NCBI RefSeq assembly: GCF_000014225.1
Contig: NC_008228.1
Coordinates: forward strand, 2,170,001 to 2,234,000
Source: Paraglaciecola sp. T6c
GTDB taxonomy: Bacteria > Pseudomonadota > Gammaproteobacteria > Enterobacterales > Alteromonadaceae
Reading direction: 5' to 3'
DNA length: 64,000 nucleotides
Notes under the pieces: generated by a model
Told to the model about the DNA's origin: nothing
The model's database searches: none
What the model saw: only the letters and a program-made list of their open reading frames with translations
Made by a program: the position numbers and the translations under genes
Part shown: positions 1 through 9,341 of the stretch, piece after piece
Numbering within the stretch: position 1 is the first letter of the stretch
Layout: every line of letters begins with the position of its first letter

Positions 1-1314
1 TAATAAATTGCCGCTCTTATCAAACTCAACCCCGACAGGGCGGCCTCGGGCTTCATCTTCTTGGTTTAAAAATCCTGTCAGAATATCAATAGGTTTCCCC
101 GCAGGTTGTTGATTTTTAAAAGGTACAAAAATGACTTTATAACCAGCTTTAGGTTCACGGTTCCAAGAGCCATGCTGGCCGATGAACATGCCTTCGCTTA
201 CATCGTTTAGTGCATGCCCACCTCGAGAGTACATTAACCCTAGCGATGCGGTGTGAGCGCCTAATGCATAATCGGGTTTAATGGCGCGCGCTACTAACTC
301 AGGCTCTCGCTGCTCGACTCGGGTATCAATATTTTGCCCGTAGTAACTATAGGGCCAACCGTAAAACCCGTTTTCTTGAACTGACGTCATATAATCAGGC
401 ACTAAATCGTTACCCAACTCATCTCGCTCATTAACTGCTGTCCATAACGTATCGTCGACCCAAGTCATGCCTACGGGGTTGCGTAATCCAGAAGCGAAAA
501 CACGATGCTCACCTGTTGCAATGTCGATTTCCCAAATTGCGGCCCGGCCAATTTCGGCTTCAAATCCATTTTCTGCAATATTACTGTTGGAGCCAATCGA
601 GGCATAAAGTTTAGTGCCGTCCTTATTGGCGATAAGGTTTTTGGTCCAATGATGATTGAGTTCCCCCCCAGGCAGTTTTATTAACTCTGTACCTGCGGCT
701 GTGATCTCAGTTTGGCCTTGCTGATAAGGAAAACTCACCACGGCATCCGTATTGGCAACATACAAGGTATTGCCGATGAGTGTCATGCCAAAGGGAGAGT
801 GAAGGTTTTGCAAGAATCGGGTTTTCGTTTCCGCCACACCGTCCTTATCAGCGTCTCTTAATAAAGTGATACGATCTGCACTTGGAGTGCCCGCACCAGC
901 CTTTGCCATAATTTTGCCGGCAATCCAGTCCTTAATTCCGCTATCGTCTTGGTCTTTCTGCGGCTTGTTACTCTCAGCCACCAAAACATCACCGTTTGGC
1001 AAAGTGTAAAGCCATCTTGGATGATCTAAATCCATTGCGAAGCGATTCACTTGGATTGAATCCAAAGGGGTCGTAGGTTTCTCGCCCTCAGGCCAGCCTA
1101 CAGCACTGGCAATGCTCACATTAGGGATAAGTGTGCTGTTAGGTTCAACCAAAGTGGGCTCTTCGCCAAAGGTCACAGCAGGGTCTATTTTAGAGCTTTC
1201 GCTGCAACCGCTTAAGCCAATGAGTGAAACGATCAGCGTTGTGCTCCCAATGGCAGGTATAAAGTGTTTAAAGTTAGATAAATAGGGGCCAAAAAAAGTA
1301 CGTAGAGGGTACAT
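1..1314 (-). CDS. PQQ-type sugar/sorbosone dehydrogenase-like lipoprotein (3' end outside window)
   Basis: Reading the complement from an ATG at 1314 gives an open frame of 438 codons that leaves the window without a stop. An AGGAG Shine-Dalgarno sits 7 nt before the ATG. The N-terminus has a basic, hydrophobic segment ending in the lipobox LSGC (Cys37), so an envelope-anchored lipoprotein is expected. The body resembles the soluble glucose/sorbosone dehydrogenase family, a six-bladed propeller: segments such as LPNGDVLVAES, HSPFGMTL, SGLRNPVGMTW, ENGFYGWPYSYYG and GQHGSWNREP are typical. Family members oxidise aldoses or related sugars with PQQ in the periplasm, but the substrate here cannot be told and many homologues are uncharacterised. 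The gene runs convergently toward whatever lies left of the window. Confidence 0.85.
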   Translation of the reverse strand, partial: MYPLRTFFGPYLSNFKHFIPAIGSTTLIVSLIGLSGCSESSKIDPAVTFGEEPTLVEPNSTLIPNVSIASAVGWPEGEKPTTPLDSIQVNRFAMDLDHPRWLYTLPNGDVLVAESNKPQKDQDDSGIKDWIAGKIMAKAGAGTPSADRITLLRDADKDGVAETKTRFLQNLHSPFGMTLIGNTLYVANTDAVVSFPYQQGQTEITAAGTELIKLPGGELNHHWTKNLIANKDGTKLYASIGSNSNIAENGFEAEIGRAAIWEIDIATGEHRVFASGLRNPVGMTWVDDTLWTAVNERDELGNDLVPDYMTSVQENGFYGWPYSYYGQNIDTRVEQREPELVARAIKPDYALGAHTASLGLMYSRGGHALNDVSEGMFIGQHGSWNREPKAGYKVIFVPFKNQQPAGKPIDILTGFLNQEDEARGRPVGVEFDKSGNLL

Positions 1315-1620
1315 GAAATCTCCTGAAGTTCACTAAACTAGATGAATCTAGCGCCGTATAGTTGATGATATAGAATGGACACGATAGTACACATGAAGCA
1401 ATTTTTTTGCCGCTTATTGTTAACGAAAAAATTCATCGCAAACGTTTATGTTTTGGCGTCATTACGCCTTTATACGTTAATAGCGTGAATCTGCCTAAGG
1501 AATTAAGTTAAGTAACATTTGCATTTTGTATAGCCGTTTTACGCGCTGGAATGCTAAGGGGAAACTACCCTACTGGACGTTGAGGCGCAGGTTAATCAGT
1601 GGTGAAAGAATAGGCGTAGC
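1315..1620. other. intergenic region, 306 bp
   Basis: AT-rich spacer between two minus-strand genes. It must hold the promoter of the dehydrogenase-like lipoprotein gene. I see no convincing ORF, strong terminator or repeat. Confidence 0.5.
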
Positions 1621-2403
1621 TTAGTTCAATTTGGCATCATCTCGGTACATGCTGTATTTTTGCACAAGTTCTTCAAATGCCTCAGATTCTTGTACTTCGA
1701 GTAACGCTTGGTTGAATCTATCTCTAAGCTGCTGGTTTGAGAAACCCACTCTGTAACGATTTGGCGCAAAAAGGTTATGCACAGTCACCGGGGTCAGTTG
1801 ATGACTGGGCTCTAGCAGGGCCTGCAGGTGAGTAAAAATGTTTACGTCCATGATCACCACCGACACATTGCCATTTAACAGCATCGCGACTTGCTTCTGC
1901 TGGTCCGGCAGTTCAACGTAAAGAGGAGCTTTGTGGGCGGCAAGTGTAAACTCTTCGCCGAGATTCTTAGAAGCGGTTTGATAAGCTGACATGACATACT
2001 GCTGTAAATCTTTCGGCTGTTTTAACTTAATATCTCTGGCCTGTAGTGTCACCGCCACATTTTGGTATTCGATGTAAACATCACTTACGGAAATACCGGA
2101 TACATCCGCTTTTTCACTGACTGTTAGCGCAGCCTGAACGTTCTGGTTTTTTAACATGCTGAGGCTACGTCCATAGGGGACATAGATTGGTTTAAAGGTA
2201 TAACCCATTTTAGTAAAAACGTGGCGAGCGAGATCAAGCTCAAACCCACTGTTATCCGCCGAGTTAACATAGGGTGGTTTGGACCAGCCCACGGCTACCT
2301 CGATAATGTTCGTTTTCGCTTCAGCCAACGCATTAACAGACAAAAGGAAGAAAACAAGCGTCATCCACCTTGTGTTTACTGTTAGAGCGCCTCGAAAATT
2401 CAT
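1621..2403 (-). CDS. periplasmic solute-binding protein, family 3-like
   Basis: 260 residues with a signal peptide (hydrophobic MTLVFFLLSVNALAEA near residues 14-29). The mature part has the layout of bacterial extracellular solute-binding protein family 3: AVGWSKPPYVNSADNSGFELDLARHVFTKMGY, then repeated alternation of short strands and helices, ending around residue 255. These proteins bind amino acids or small polar ligands in the periplasm. In Alteromonadales, many stand-alone copies have no ABC permease beside them, and none is present here, so a sensory or orphan role is as likely as transport. The ATG at 2403 has AGG about 9 nt upstream. The next gene upstream, a luciferase-like monooxygenase on the same strand, is 133 bp away, so co-transcription is possible but unproven. 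Confidence 0.8.
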   Translation of the reverse strand: MNFRGALTVNTRWMTLVFFLLSVNALAEAKTNIIEVAVGWSKPPYVNSADNSGFELDLARHVFTKMGYTFKPIYVPYGRSLSMLKNQNVQAALTVSEKADVSGISVSDVYIEYQNVAVTLQARDIKLKQPKDLQQYVMSAYQTASKNLGEEFTLAAHKAPLYVELPDQQKQVAMLLNGNVSVVIMDVNIFTHLQALLEPSHQLTPVTVHNLFAPNRYRVGFSNQQLRDRFNQALLEVQESEAFEELVQKYSMYRDDAKLN

Positions 2404-2536
2404 TATCTACCTTTCGCGTTAATAAAGCCGATTTGTGGTGGGTTGTCTAAATCATATTGGTTGAACCTATTTTTAGAGCAATTTCACACAAAGTCATCTA
2501 TTAATCCTGAAAACAGTACAAAGTTAGCCTAATTTA

Positions 2537-3541
2537 CTAGGCTTTCGCCATATTTTGACTCTCTGCTAACAATTTCATACTGTGCAAACGAGCGTTTTGA
2601 TCATGTATGGGAAAGGAAAAAATCACCTCATCTACCCTAGTGTTCTCAATGAATCGTGCTAATTGGGAATGTGCAGTCTCGGCAGAGCCAACAATGGCAT
2701 ACTGTAATGTGTGAGCAATCATTGACAGTTCCGCCGGGCTGCACACGGCAGTGATCTCATCAACTGGCCTTGCGAATGGCTTGTTCGCCCCTCGGCGCAA
2801 ATTAGCAAATTGTTGTTGTAATGAGGTATATAAGTATTGTGCTTCTTCATCTGTGTCAGCAATAACAGCCATCACACCTGCCATCGTGTAAGGCTGATCT
2901 AATTGCACTGACGGTTTGAACTGGCCGCGATATATATTCAATGCATCAAATAAAGCATCTGGTGCGAAATGGGACGCAAATGAATAAGGCAAACCAAATT
3001 GTGCTGCTAATTGGGCACTGTATAAACTCGAACCAAGTAACCACAGTGGCACGTGACTGTCACAACCTGGAATAGCGAGGATCGCTTGCTCAGCACTTGG
3101 TGTTCCTAAATAAGCTTGCAGGGCGCGAATATCATTAGGGTAGTCTTCCACACTGGCTTGCATATTACGTCTTAACGCTCTTGCTGTTGCCATGTCCGTG
3201 CCTGGTGCACGTCCCAATCCTAAGTCAACCCTGTCAGGGAAAAGTGCAGCCAAGGTACCAAATTGTTCGGCAATGATAAGCGGGGAATGGTTAGGTAACA
3301 TGACGCCACCGGATCCTATCCGAATCTTGCGGGTGGCAGCGCCAATGTGACCAAGCACCACCGAAGTAGCTGAACTGCCGACACCGCGCATACCATGATG
3401 CTCCGCTAACCAAACTCGGTTGTAACCCAATTGCTCTGCTTGCACCGCCATCTGACGACTGTTTTCGAGTGTCTGAGAAATGTTTTGCCCTTGCACAATG
3501 GGGGCTAAATCTAAAATTGAAAACGCAGTGGTACCTGTCAT
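2537..3541 (-). CDS. LLM-class flavin-dependent oxidoreductase (MsnO8/YhbW-like)
   Basis: 334 residues of the bacterial luciferase-like TIM-barrel family. Family landmarks include SILDLAPIVQG at the N-terminus, GYNRVWLAEHHG, IRIGSGGVMLPNHSPLIIAEQFGTLAALFPDRVDLGLGRAPG and a C-terminal VDEVIFSFPIHD. These match the MsnO8 subgroup that includes Escherichia coli YhbW. Such enzymes use reduced FMN and oxygen to oxidise small organic molecules; the natural substrate of this subgroup is not established. Length is normal for the family and no residue appears missing. It stands alone on the minus strand, 104 bp from pepE and 133 bp from the solute-binding protein gene. Confidence 0.88.
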   Translation of the reverse strand: MTGTTAFSILDLAPIVQGQNISQTLENSRQMAVQAEQLGYNRVWLAEHHGMRGVGSSATSVVLGHIGAATRKIRIGSGGVMLPNHSPLIIAEQFGTLAALFPDRVDLGLGRAPGTDMATARALRRNMQASVEDYPNDIRALQAYLGTPSAEQAILAIPGCDSHVPLWLLGSSLYSAQLAAQFGLPYSFASHFAPDALFDALNIYRGQFKPSVQLDQPYTMAGVMAVIADTDEEAQYLYTSLQQQFANLRRGANKPFARPVDEITAVCSPAELSMIAHTLQYAIVGSAETAHSQLARFIENTRVDEVIFSFPIHDQNARLHSMKLLAESQNMAKA

Positions 3542-3645
3542 ATTACTTGTCCTAAAGGCCGGCTAATCAGTGACAGGTGGGGGTGTTATTAAACGAAAAC
3601 AAGCGCCAGTTGTGAATTGTCACTATTTGATTTATCTATGCTTAT

Positions 3646-4353
3646 CTATTCAGCGCCCACGACTAAATACGAAGAACAATCTTGCAAAGGCTGGATCACG
3701 CTTTGGTGCTCAGCTTTAAACACAACCCCATTGTGAGGTCCTTGTAGCGTCAACGTGTCACCTTGTCGAACCAATGCCGTGCCTTCTTTAATACCCAACA
3801 CCGGCATCCCTGGGTTTAAAACACAAAACTCGGCTATTCGCTGGGCGCGTGTTTCTCCGTTGTGGCCAGGCGGTTGATAATCGCTGTAATGAGGGTTAAG
3901 TTGAAAAGGTACTAAATTAAGCGCCTCAAACGAAGGGGGATAGACTATTGGCATGTCATTAGTCGTACGAATTGTATTCCCACAAATATTGGAGCCCGCG
4001 CTCCAGCCAACATAGGGCATACCGTTTTTCGCTCGTTCACGAATAGGGTTTATGAGGCCTTTTACATAAAGCTGGTTTAATAAATGAAATGTGTTGCCGC
4101 CTCCCACCATAACAGCATCGGCTTGAGCGATGGCAGTCACGGGATCATCAAAAGACTCGATGCCAACAATATTGAGCTTTGGCAAAGCGGCTTGTACTTT
4201 TTGGGTGTAGTTCGGCCAATCAATGGTGACGCCAGCGTAGGGAATAAACACGATACGCTCACACCGAGCTAAATGCCGAGCAATCATTTGACTGGCATGG
4301 GTTAAATATTCTTCATCACCTGCACGTGAGCTGCTTAACATTAATAAATTCAA
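3646..4353 (-). CDS. pepE: peptidase E (alpha-aspartyl dipeptidase, S51)
   Basis: 235 residues if read from a TTG codon at 4353, which follows AGGAACACTT. This start gives (M)NLLMLSSSRAG, matching the short start of E. coli PepE; the frame stays open to 4383 but that extension has no support. Motifs seen are VMVGGGNTFHLL, YVGWSAGSNI (the catalytic serine is in GWSAGS) and IRTTNDMPIVYPPSFEALNL, plus LNPHY and GHNGETRAQRI. The enzyme cleaves dipeptides with an N-terminal aspartate in the cytoplasm and has a Ser-His-Glu type triad. Expression is probably monocistronic. A strong terminator from the TonB receptor gene upstream separates the two. Confidence 0.93.
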   Translation of the reverse strand: MNLLMLSSSRAGDEEYLTHASQMIARHLARCERIVFIPYAGVTIDWPNYTQKVQAALPKLNIVGIESFDDPVTAIAQADAVMVGGGNTFHLLNQLYVKGLINPIRERAKNGMPYVGWSAGSNICGNTIRTTNDMPIVYPPSFEALNLVPFQLNPHYSDYQPPGHNGETRAQRIAEFCVLNPGMPVLGIKEGTALVRQGDTLTLQGPHNGVVFKAEHQSVIQPLQDCSSYLVVGAE

Positions 4354-4414
4354 AAGTGTTCCTAGGTATGCGCGTTGAACCAAAATGATATCAATTCAAC
4401 CAACAAATTTCAGG

Positions 4415-4468
4415 CAATAAAAAACCGGCTACTTGATGAAATACAACTATTTCTCAGGTGCCGGTTTT
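4415..4468 (-). terminator. rho-independent terminator of the TonB receptor gene
   Basis: Long imperfect hairpin: AAAACCGGC (4421-4429) pairs with GCCGGTTTT (4460-4468), and the inner arms also pair around a CAAC loop. Read on the minus strand, the stem is followed by TTTTTTATTG. It lies 16 bp past the stop of the receptor gene. Confidence 0.85.
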
Positions 4469-4483
4469 ATTTACGTTTCTACA

Positions 4484-7072
4484 TTAAAAACGTTTTTTCA
4501 CCGTAATTCCATAAGTGGCAGGCTCGGCCATATAGGCGTTTAACTTACCCTCTTGCAATGGTGTGTTGAAGTTGGTGCGGTTAATGTACTCTTCATCCAA
4601 TATATTACGGCCCCACAAAATCACGTCCATATCGTATTCAGTGAAGTTCATGAACAAACGTAAGTTCAATATATTGTAGGAATCTTGGACCGCATACGGA
4701 TCGTTACTGCCATCTAGTATCACATCACCGGTGTAACTGTATTCACCTTGAATATAGGCATAAATGCTATCACTCAATTCAAAGTCTTTCTTGACACTTA
4801 ACACCGCGTAGTTTTCAGGCTCGCCTCCAGGGCGGTCTCCCGAGCGGTCACAAAATCCATCAGTTGGATTAACACGACCTGGGTCGTCAATACCTGTATG
4901 CCATGAATAAGCCGTCCAGCAGTTGCCAGCTTCGAAGGTTTTATATTCAGCATTTACTAACGCATAACCGAAGTTCACTTCCACGGTGTCCATGGGGATC
5001 CACGTTGCTTCTAACTCCATGCCTGATATTTCATAGTCACCGGCGTTTTGTAAGTTGAAACCATTTCCTGTAAAGGTGTTCGCTTGAAAGTCATCAACCG
5101 TGGTGTAATGGGCAGCGGCATTTACCCGCAAATTTTGCTCGCGGAAATCTTTCTTGATCCCCACTTCAAAGGACTGAGACGTTTCGGCGTCAAAGATTGG
5201 GTTAAAGCTGGCCGCGATCCGATCGGTATTAGTACCGCCTGATTTATAGCCGTTACCGTATGAGGCATACAATAACGTGTCGGCGTTAGGTTGGTAGCTC
5301 AGTTTCAACGTACCACTGATTTGGTCGTCACTTAAACTTTCTTCAATATTGCTGCGCGGGCGAGTGGTATCTCCTAACAGTGGAAATGCCCAACCTGCTT
5401 CACTGAAACCTTGGAATGTGCCCAATGTGGCTTGGCCTTCTGCCGTGGTCAAATCAATTGCCCCCGCGGCAATACCGCCGGCAACGGTTAACGCCGATAC
5501 TAAATCCACAGGAGTGTTGTCAGCCAAACCATTGATGCCTGGCCCGACTTCAGTGAAAACAGTGAGTAAGTCTTTTTTCTCTTTGGTGAAACGTAATCCT
5601 GCGGTTAGGGTGAATTCATCAGTGAGTTTGTAATCAAATTGCCCAAAAATGGCATAGCTTTTATGTTCCTGCTCGGCCATGTGATCAAAGCCTGTACCTG
5701 CTGGAGCTGCAGCCGCTCTTGGGGCAATTAACCCTGCGGAGGCAAGGCCATCAATACCACCTAATAACGCGTCAAACGTGCCAGGAGCACCGGTTAACCC
5801 ATCAACTGTTTGGCCCAACACGCTCAGCGCGAAGCCTTCGAATATGTTGTCAGTGTAAAGGCTATAGTTTAGATCTAAGTCTTGAGTAAAATAATAAGCG
5901 CCTAAAATAAAGTTCAAATCTTCGCTGGTATAATCTAGGCGAAATTCCTGAGAAAAAGAGCTTTGCTCAGAGTCGTTCAAAGTACCAAATAAATCTGCGT
6001 CCGTGAAATCACTGTCAATATTGTCGTAGGAGTCAAACGCGCGTATCGCCGAGATTGATACAAAAGTGTAATTTTCGTCTAATTCCCAATCGAGTTCAGC
6101 AGAAAGCCCGCGGTCTTTCATGGTCGCTACAGGTAAAAATGAAACGGCTACTTCTCTATCAAAAAAGGCCTCTCCACCTTCAAAGCGTGTTCCGCCTAAT
6201 TGGTCTATCGCCGCATCGGTGCCAAACTTTCCTGGAATTTCATTTGCTTGAAAGTTGCTTAGTTGCACTGGGGCGCCACAGCAAATTTCGTCTATTTCTG
6301 CATAGTCAGCAATCACACGAAGAGACACATCTTCGCTTGGGGTATACAGTGCTTGTAAGCGACCACCAAAACGATTTCTGTCATTGAGTACATCTTCGCC
6401 AAAATTTACATCATCTATGGTACCGTCACGATCACTTGAAAACCCTGTTACGCGAAAGGCTAAAACGTCTTCTATCGCGGATAGAGACACAGCACCCGAC
6501 AAATTCACTAGTCCGTAATTACCCACCGTGGCTTCAACAAATCCATCTCCGCCGCCGTGGCTAGGGGCTACTGTGGATAACAAAATCGCACCGGAAGGAG
6601 TGTTTTTACCAAATAATGTACCTTGAGGGCCTCGCAGTACTTCTACAGCAGCGACATCAACTAAGTTGTTGATCATGGAATTTTGACGAGCGCGATAAAC
6701 TCCATCAACGTATAGGCCAACCGAGGACTCCAAACCAAAGTTTTGCGAAGAGGTGCCAACACCACGAATGGAGAAACTAGAATTTGTCGCACTTTGGCTT
6801 TGAAAGGCCCCTAGACCGGGTACGTTTGTTTGCAAGTCATACATATCTTTGATAACCGCCTCTGCCATTGCTTCGCCGTTGAAAGCGGTAACAGAAACGG
6901 GGACTTCTTGCAGATTTTGCGCGCGTTTTTGCGCAGTGACGGTAATGGTCTCGAGCCCTTTGTCATCAGGAGCGACGTCTTGGGCGATAGAGAGCCCTGC
7001 GTTTAGCGCAAGTGCTAAACCAATAAATGAGGCGGCGGGGGTACGTTTTAAGCGATTAGGTAAAATGGGCAT
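4484..7072 (-). CDS. TonB-dependent outer-membrane receptor
   Basis: 862 residues. A signal peptide (FIGLALALNAGLSIAQ) is followed by the TonB-box-like ETITVTAQKR near residue 40 and a plug domain with NLQEVPVSVTAF, FSIRGVGTS, GLYVDGVYRARQ and VEVLRGPQGTLFGKNTPSGAI. The beta-barrel carries the usual LRFTKEKKD, SYQPNADTLLYASYGNGYKSGG and NILDEEYINRTNF segments and ends in VKKRF with the terminal Phe needed for BAM insertion. The plug wording matches the large proteobacterial group that takes up siderophores or oligomeric carbon compounds; the ligand is unknown. It has its own terminator and diverges from the acyl-CoA dehydrogenase operon, with 335 bp between them. Confidence 0.93.
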   Translation of the reverse strand: MPILPNRLKRTPAASFIGLALALNAGLSIAQDVAPDDKGLETITVTAQKRAQNLQEVPVSVTAFNGEAMAEAVIKDMYDLQTNVPGLGAFQSQSATNSSFSIRGVGTSSQNFGLESSVGLYVDGVYRARQNSMINNLVDVAAVEVLRGPQGTLFGKNTPSGAILLSTVAPSHGGGDGFVEATVGNYGLVNLSGAVSLSAIEDVLAFRVTGFSSDRDGTIDDVNFGEDVLNDRNRFGGRLQALYTPSEDVSLRVIADYAEIDEICCGAPVQLSNFQANEIPGKFGTDAAIDQLGGTRFEGGEAFFDREVAVSFLPVATMKDRGLSAELDWELDENYTFVSISAIRAFDSYDNIDSDFTDADLFGTLNDSEQSSFSQEFRLDYTSEDLNFILGAYYFTQDLDLNYSLYTDNIFEGFALSVLGQTVDGLTGAPGTFDALLGGIDGLASAGLIAPRAAAAPAGTGFDHMAEQEHKSYAIFGQFDYKLTDEFTLTAGLRFTKEKKDLLTVFTEVGPGINGLADNTPVDLVSALTVAGGIAAGAIDLTTAEGQATLGTFQGFSEAGWAFPLLGDTTRPRSNIEESLSDDQISGTLKLSYQPNADTLLYASYGNGYKSGGTNTDRIAASFNPIFDAETSQSFEVGIKKDFREQNLRVNAAAHYTTVDDFQANTFTGNGFNLQNAGDYEISGMELEATWIPMDTVEVNFGYALVNAEYKTFEAGNCWTAYSWHTGIDDPGRVNPTDGFCDRSGDRPGGEPENYAVLSVKKDFELSDSIYAYIQGEYSYTGDVILDGSNDPYAVQDSYNILNLRLFMNFTEYDMDVILWGRNILDEEYINRTNFNTPLQEGKLNAYMAEPATYGITVKKRF

Positions 7073-7407
7073 TTTATACTTCTCTCAATGTGTTAGCTCT
7101 GAGCCCTCACGGCTTATTATTCGAATTTTTGCTGTGAGGAGCGACGATATCCAACACATTGCCTGAGCAGCAACTAGTCAGATGAGCATAAGAGTGCAAG
7201 TTTTTCACACTAAAGTAAATAATACGTTAGTAAAATGTTAAAGGTGGATTTAAACCCCTCATATCAACCAGTTGGATTGTACGCCGCACCGTTGCTGCGA
7301 TAGGGATTCAGCATAATGTAAATCAATACAAAACCATTAAAAGAATCAATTAAACTAATAATAGCTTTGTCTCTACTATCATTTCAGTTTCATATTGAGG
7401 TGGTTAA
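7073..7407. other. divergent intergenic region, 335 bp
   Basis: Sits between the TonB receptor start and the phosphatase start, so it carries two outward promoters. I see no clear operator. Immediately before 7408 is the ribosome-binding sequence TTGAGGTGG. Confidence 0.5.
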
Positions 7408-8085
7408 ATGTCAGAGTTTTATATCGTGCGACACGGTCAGGCGTCTTTTGGTGCTGCCAATTACGACAAACTTAGCGAGTTAGGTCATCAGCAGTCAGTT
7501 TGGTTGGGTGAGTATTTCGCTCAACGGAATATGACGTTCGGTCAGCTTTGGTTAGGGGAGATGGTTCGTCATCAAGAAACGGCGGCCGGCATCTGTAAGG
7601 GGTTACGCACCGAAATTGAGACTTCGACACATACGGGGTTAAATGAGTTCGATTTTCAAAATATCGCAGCCGCTTATTTAGCCCAGCACCCAAATGATGC
7701 GGTGCAAAAAGGCGCTCCTCCAGCAGAGTTTTATCGGTTGCTGAAAAAAGCCATGGGCGCTTGGTCTGCTGAGCAACTCGACCCCAGTATGCTCAATGAA
7801 ACTTGGGTGCAATTTCGCCAACGTGTATTTGATGTACTCGATGTATTGGGGCAGAAAAGTCACGATAAACCTGTCCTATTGGTGAGCTCGGGTGGGGCTA
7901 TCTCTATGCTAATGAGCATTGTTCTTGAGCTTGAGGCGAAGCATGTTATCGAGCTGAACATGCAAGTGCGAAACGCCAGCTACAGTCATTTCTTTTTTAA
8001 TCGCGACACCGTGCGGTTAAGCAGCTTCAATAATGTACCTCACCTTGATATACCCGAGCGTGTTGGTGCCGTCACGTTTAGTTAA
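7408..8085 (+). CDS. histidine phosphatase family protein
   Basis: 225 residues. The N-terminal FYIVRHGQASFG holds the RHG motif whose His is phosphorylated in this superfamily, and VLLVSSGGAISMLM near residue 155 occupies the place of the second catalytic block. In this copy the second block reads SSGGA, not the usual SHGG, so the second histidine of the classic pair seems to be replaced. The gene opens a tight four-gene operon (15 bp to the acyl-CoA dehydrogenase gene). This context suggests a role in handling a phosphorylated intermediate made by the kinase two genes downstream, but that is inference. A good GAGGT Shine-Dalgarno precedes the ATG. Confidence 0.88.
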   Translation: MSEFYIVRHGQASFGAANYDKLSELGHQQSVWLGEYFAQRNMTFGQLWLGEMVRHQETAAGICKGLRTEIETSTHTGLNEFDFQNIAAAYLAQHPNDAVQKGAPPAEFYRLLKKAMGAWSAEQLDPSMLNETWVQFRQRVFDVLDVLGQKSHDKPVLLVSSGGAISMLMSIVLELEAKHVIELNMQVRNASYSHFFFNRDTVRLSSFNNVPHLDIPERVGAVTFS

Positions 8086-8100
8086 ATGGAATAAAATACT

Positions 8101-9327
8101 ATGAATTTCGATTACTCAGAAAAAACACAAGATCTTATCGCCCGTTTAGAAGCCTTTATGGACGAGCACATTTACCCTAACGAAAAGCAATATCTTGCAG
8201 ATGTTCAGGCTGCTTCTGCTAATCCAGAAACTCGCTGGAAAACCTTACCTTTGATTGAAGAGTTAAAGGAAAAGGCCAAAGCAGCAGGCTTGTGGAATCT
8301 ATTTTTACCCGAAGAGTATTTGCCCTATGGTGCCGGTTTAAACAACCTTGAGTACGCTCCTTTATGTGAAATAATGGGGCGTGTCATGTTCAGTTCAGAA
8401 GTATTCAACTGCAGCGCACCTGATACAGGCAATATGGAAGTGCTTGCCCGTTATGGCTCACAAGAAGATAAAAAACGCTGGTTAGAGCCTCTTCTTGAAG
8501 GCAAAGTGCGCTCTGGTTTTGCGATGACCGAGCCTGCAGTAGCCTCGTCTGATGCCACCAATATTGAAACATCCATTGTGCGTGACGGTGATGAGTACGT
8601 CATCAATGGACGTAAGTGGTATACCAGTGGTGCCATGAATGAAGACTGTAAAATTTTAGTGGTAATGGGTAAAACGGACCCCAATGCCGCCCGTCATGAA
8701 CAACAGTCACAAGTATTGGTGCCTATCGATACGAAAGGTGTAACCGTTTTACGCCCGCTGAGCGCAATGGGATTCTATGATGAGCCGGTAGGTCACGCTG
8801 AAGTATTGTTCGAGGACGTACGCGTGCCTGCTTCCAGTTTATTGATGGGGGAAGGTAGAGGGTTTGAAATCGCGCAAGGTCGTTTGGGGCCGGGCCGAAT
8901 TCATCATTGCATGCGCTTGATTGGGTGTGCACAGCGTGCGCTTGATTTGGCCTGCGAGCGAGTAGAGTCGAGGATTGCCTTTGGTCAGCCATTGAGCAAG
9001 CAACAATCGGTACGTGAAAGCATTGCTAAAATGCATTGCGAGATTGAACAAGCGAGGTTGCTAACGCTAAAAGCGGCTGACAAGATGGATCGTTATGGCA
9101 ACAAGGTCGCACGAGACATCATTGCGGCGATTAAAATAGTCGCCCCTTCTATGGCGTGTAATGTGATTGATCAGTCAATACAGATGCATGGTGCAGCGGG
9201 TACCAGCCAAGACTTTATCTTGTCAGCTAGCTACGCGTACGCGCGCACAATTCGCTTAGCTGATGGCCCAGATCAAGTGCACATGATGCAGCTGGGACGC
9301 AATTTAATTAAAGATCACAACGCATAA
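8101..9327 (+). CDS. acyl-CoA dehydrogenase, ACAD10/11 type
   Basis: 408 residues covering the complete acyl-CoA dehydrogenase fold. The helical N-terminal domain contains [19 protein letters not shown]. The middle beta-domain has [16 protein letters not shown] and [10 protein letters not shown]. The C-terminal helices have [36 protein letters not shown] and, near residue 386, [10 protein letters not shown]. The last motif is the version found in mammalian ACAD10/ACAD11 and their bacterial relatives, with Asp where most family members have the IYEGT glutamate. FAD-dependent, cytoplasmic. In ACAD11 this domain is fused to an APH-type kinase; here the kinase is encoded by the next gene, 14 bp downstream. 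Both probably act on the same hydroxyacyl-CoA substrate. Confidence 0.93.
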   Translation: MNFDYSEKTQDLIARLEAFMDEHIYPNEKQYLADVQAASANPETRWKTLPLIEELKEKAKAAGLWNLFLPEEYLPYGAGLNNLEYAPLCEIMGRVMFSSEVFNCSAPDTGNMEVLARYGSQEDKKRWLEPLLEGKVRSGFAMTEPAVASSDATNIETSIVRDGDEYVINGRKWYTSGAMNEDCKILVVMGKTDPNAARHEQQSQVLVPIDTKGVTVLRPLSAMGFYDEPVGHAEVLFEDVRVPASSLLMGEGRGFEIAQGRLGPGRIHHCMRLIGCAQRALDLACERVESRIAFGQPLSKQQSVRESIAKMHCEIEQARLLTLKAADKMDRYGNKVARDIIAAIKIVAPSMACNVIDQSIQMHGAAGTSQDFILSASYAYARTIRLADGPDQVHMMQLGRNLIKDHNA

Positions 9328-9341
9328 TTGGAGTGTGACCC

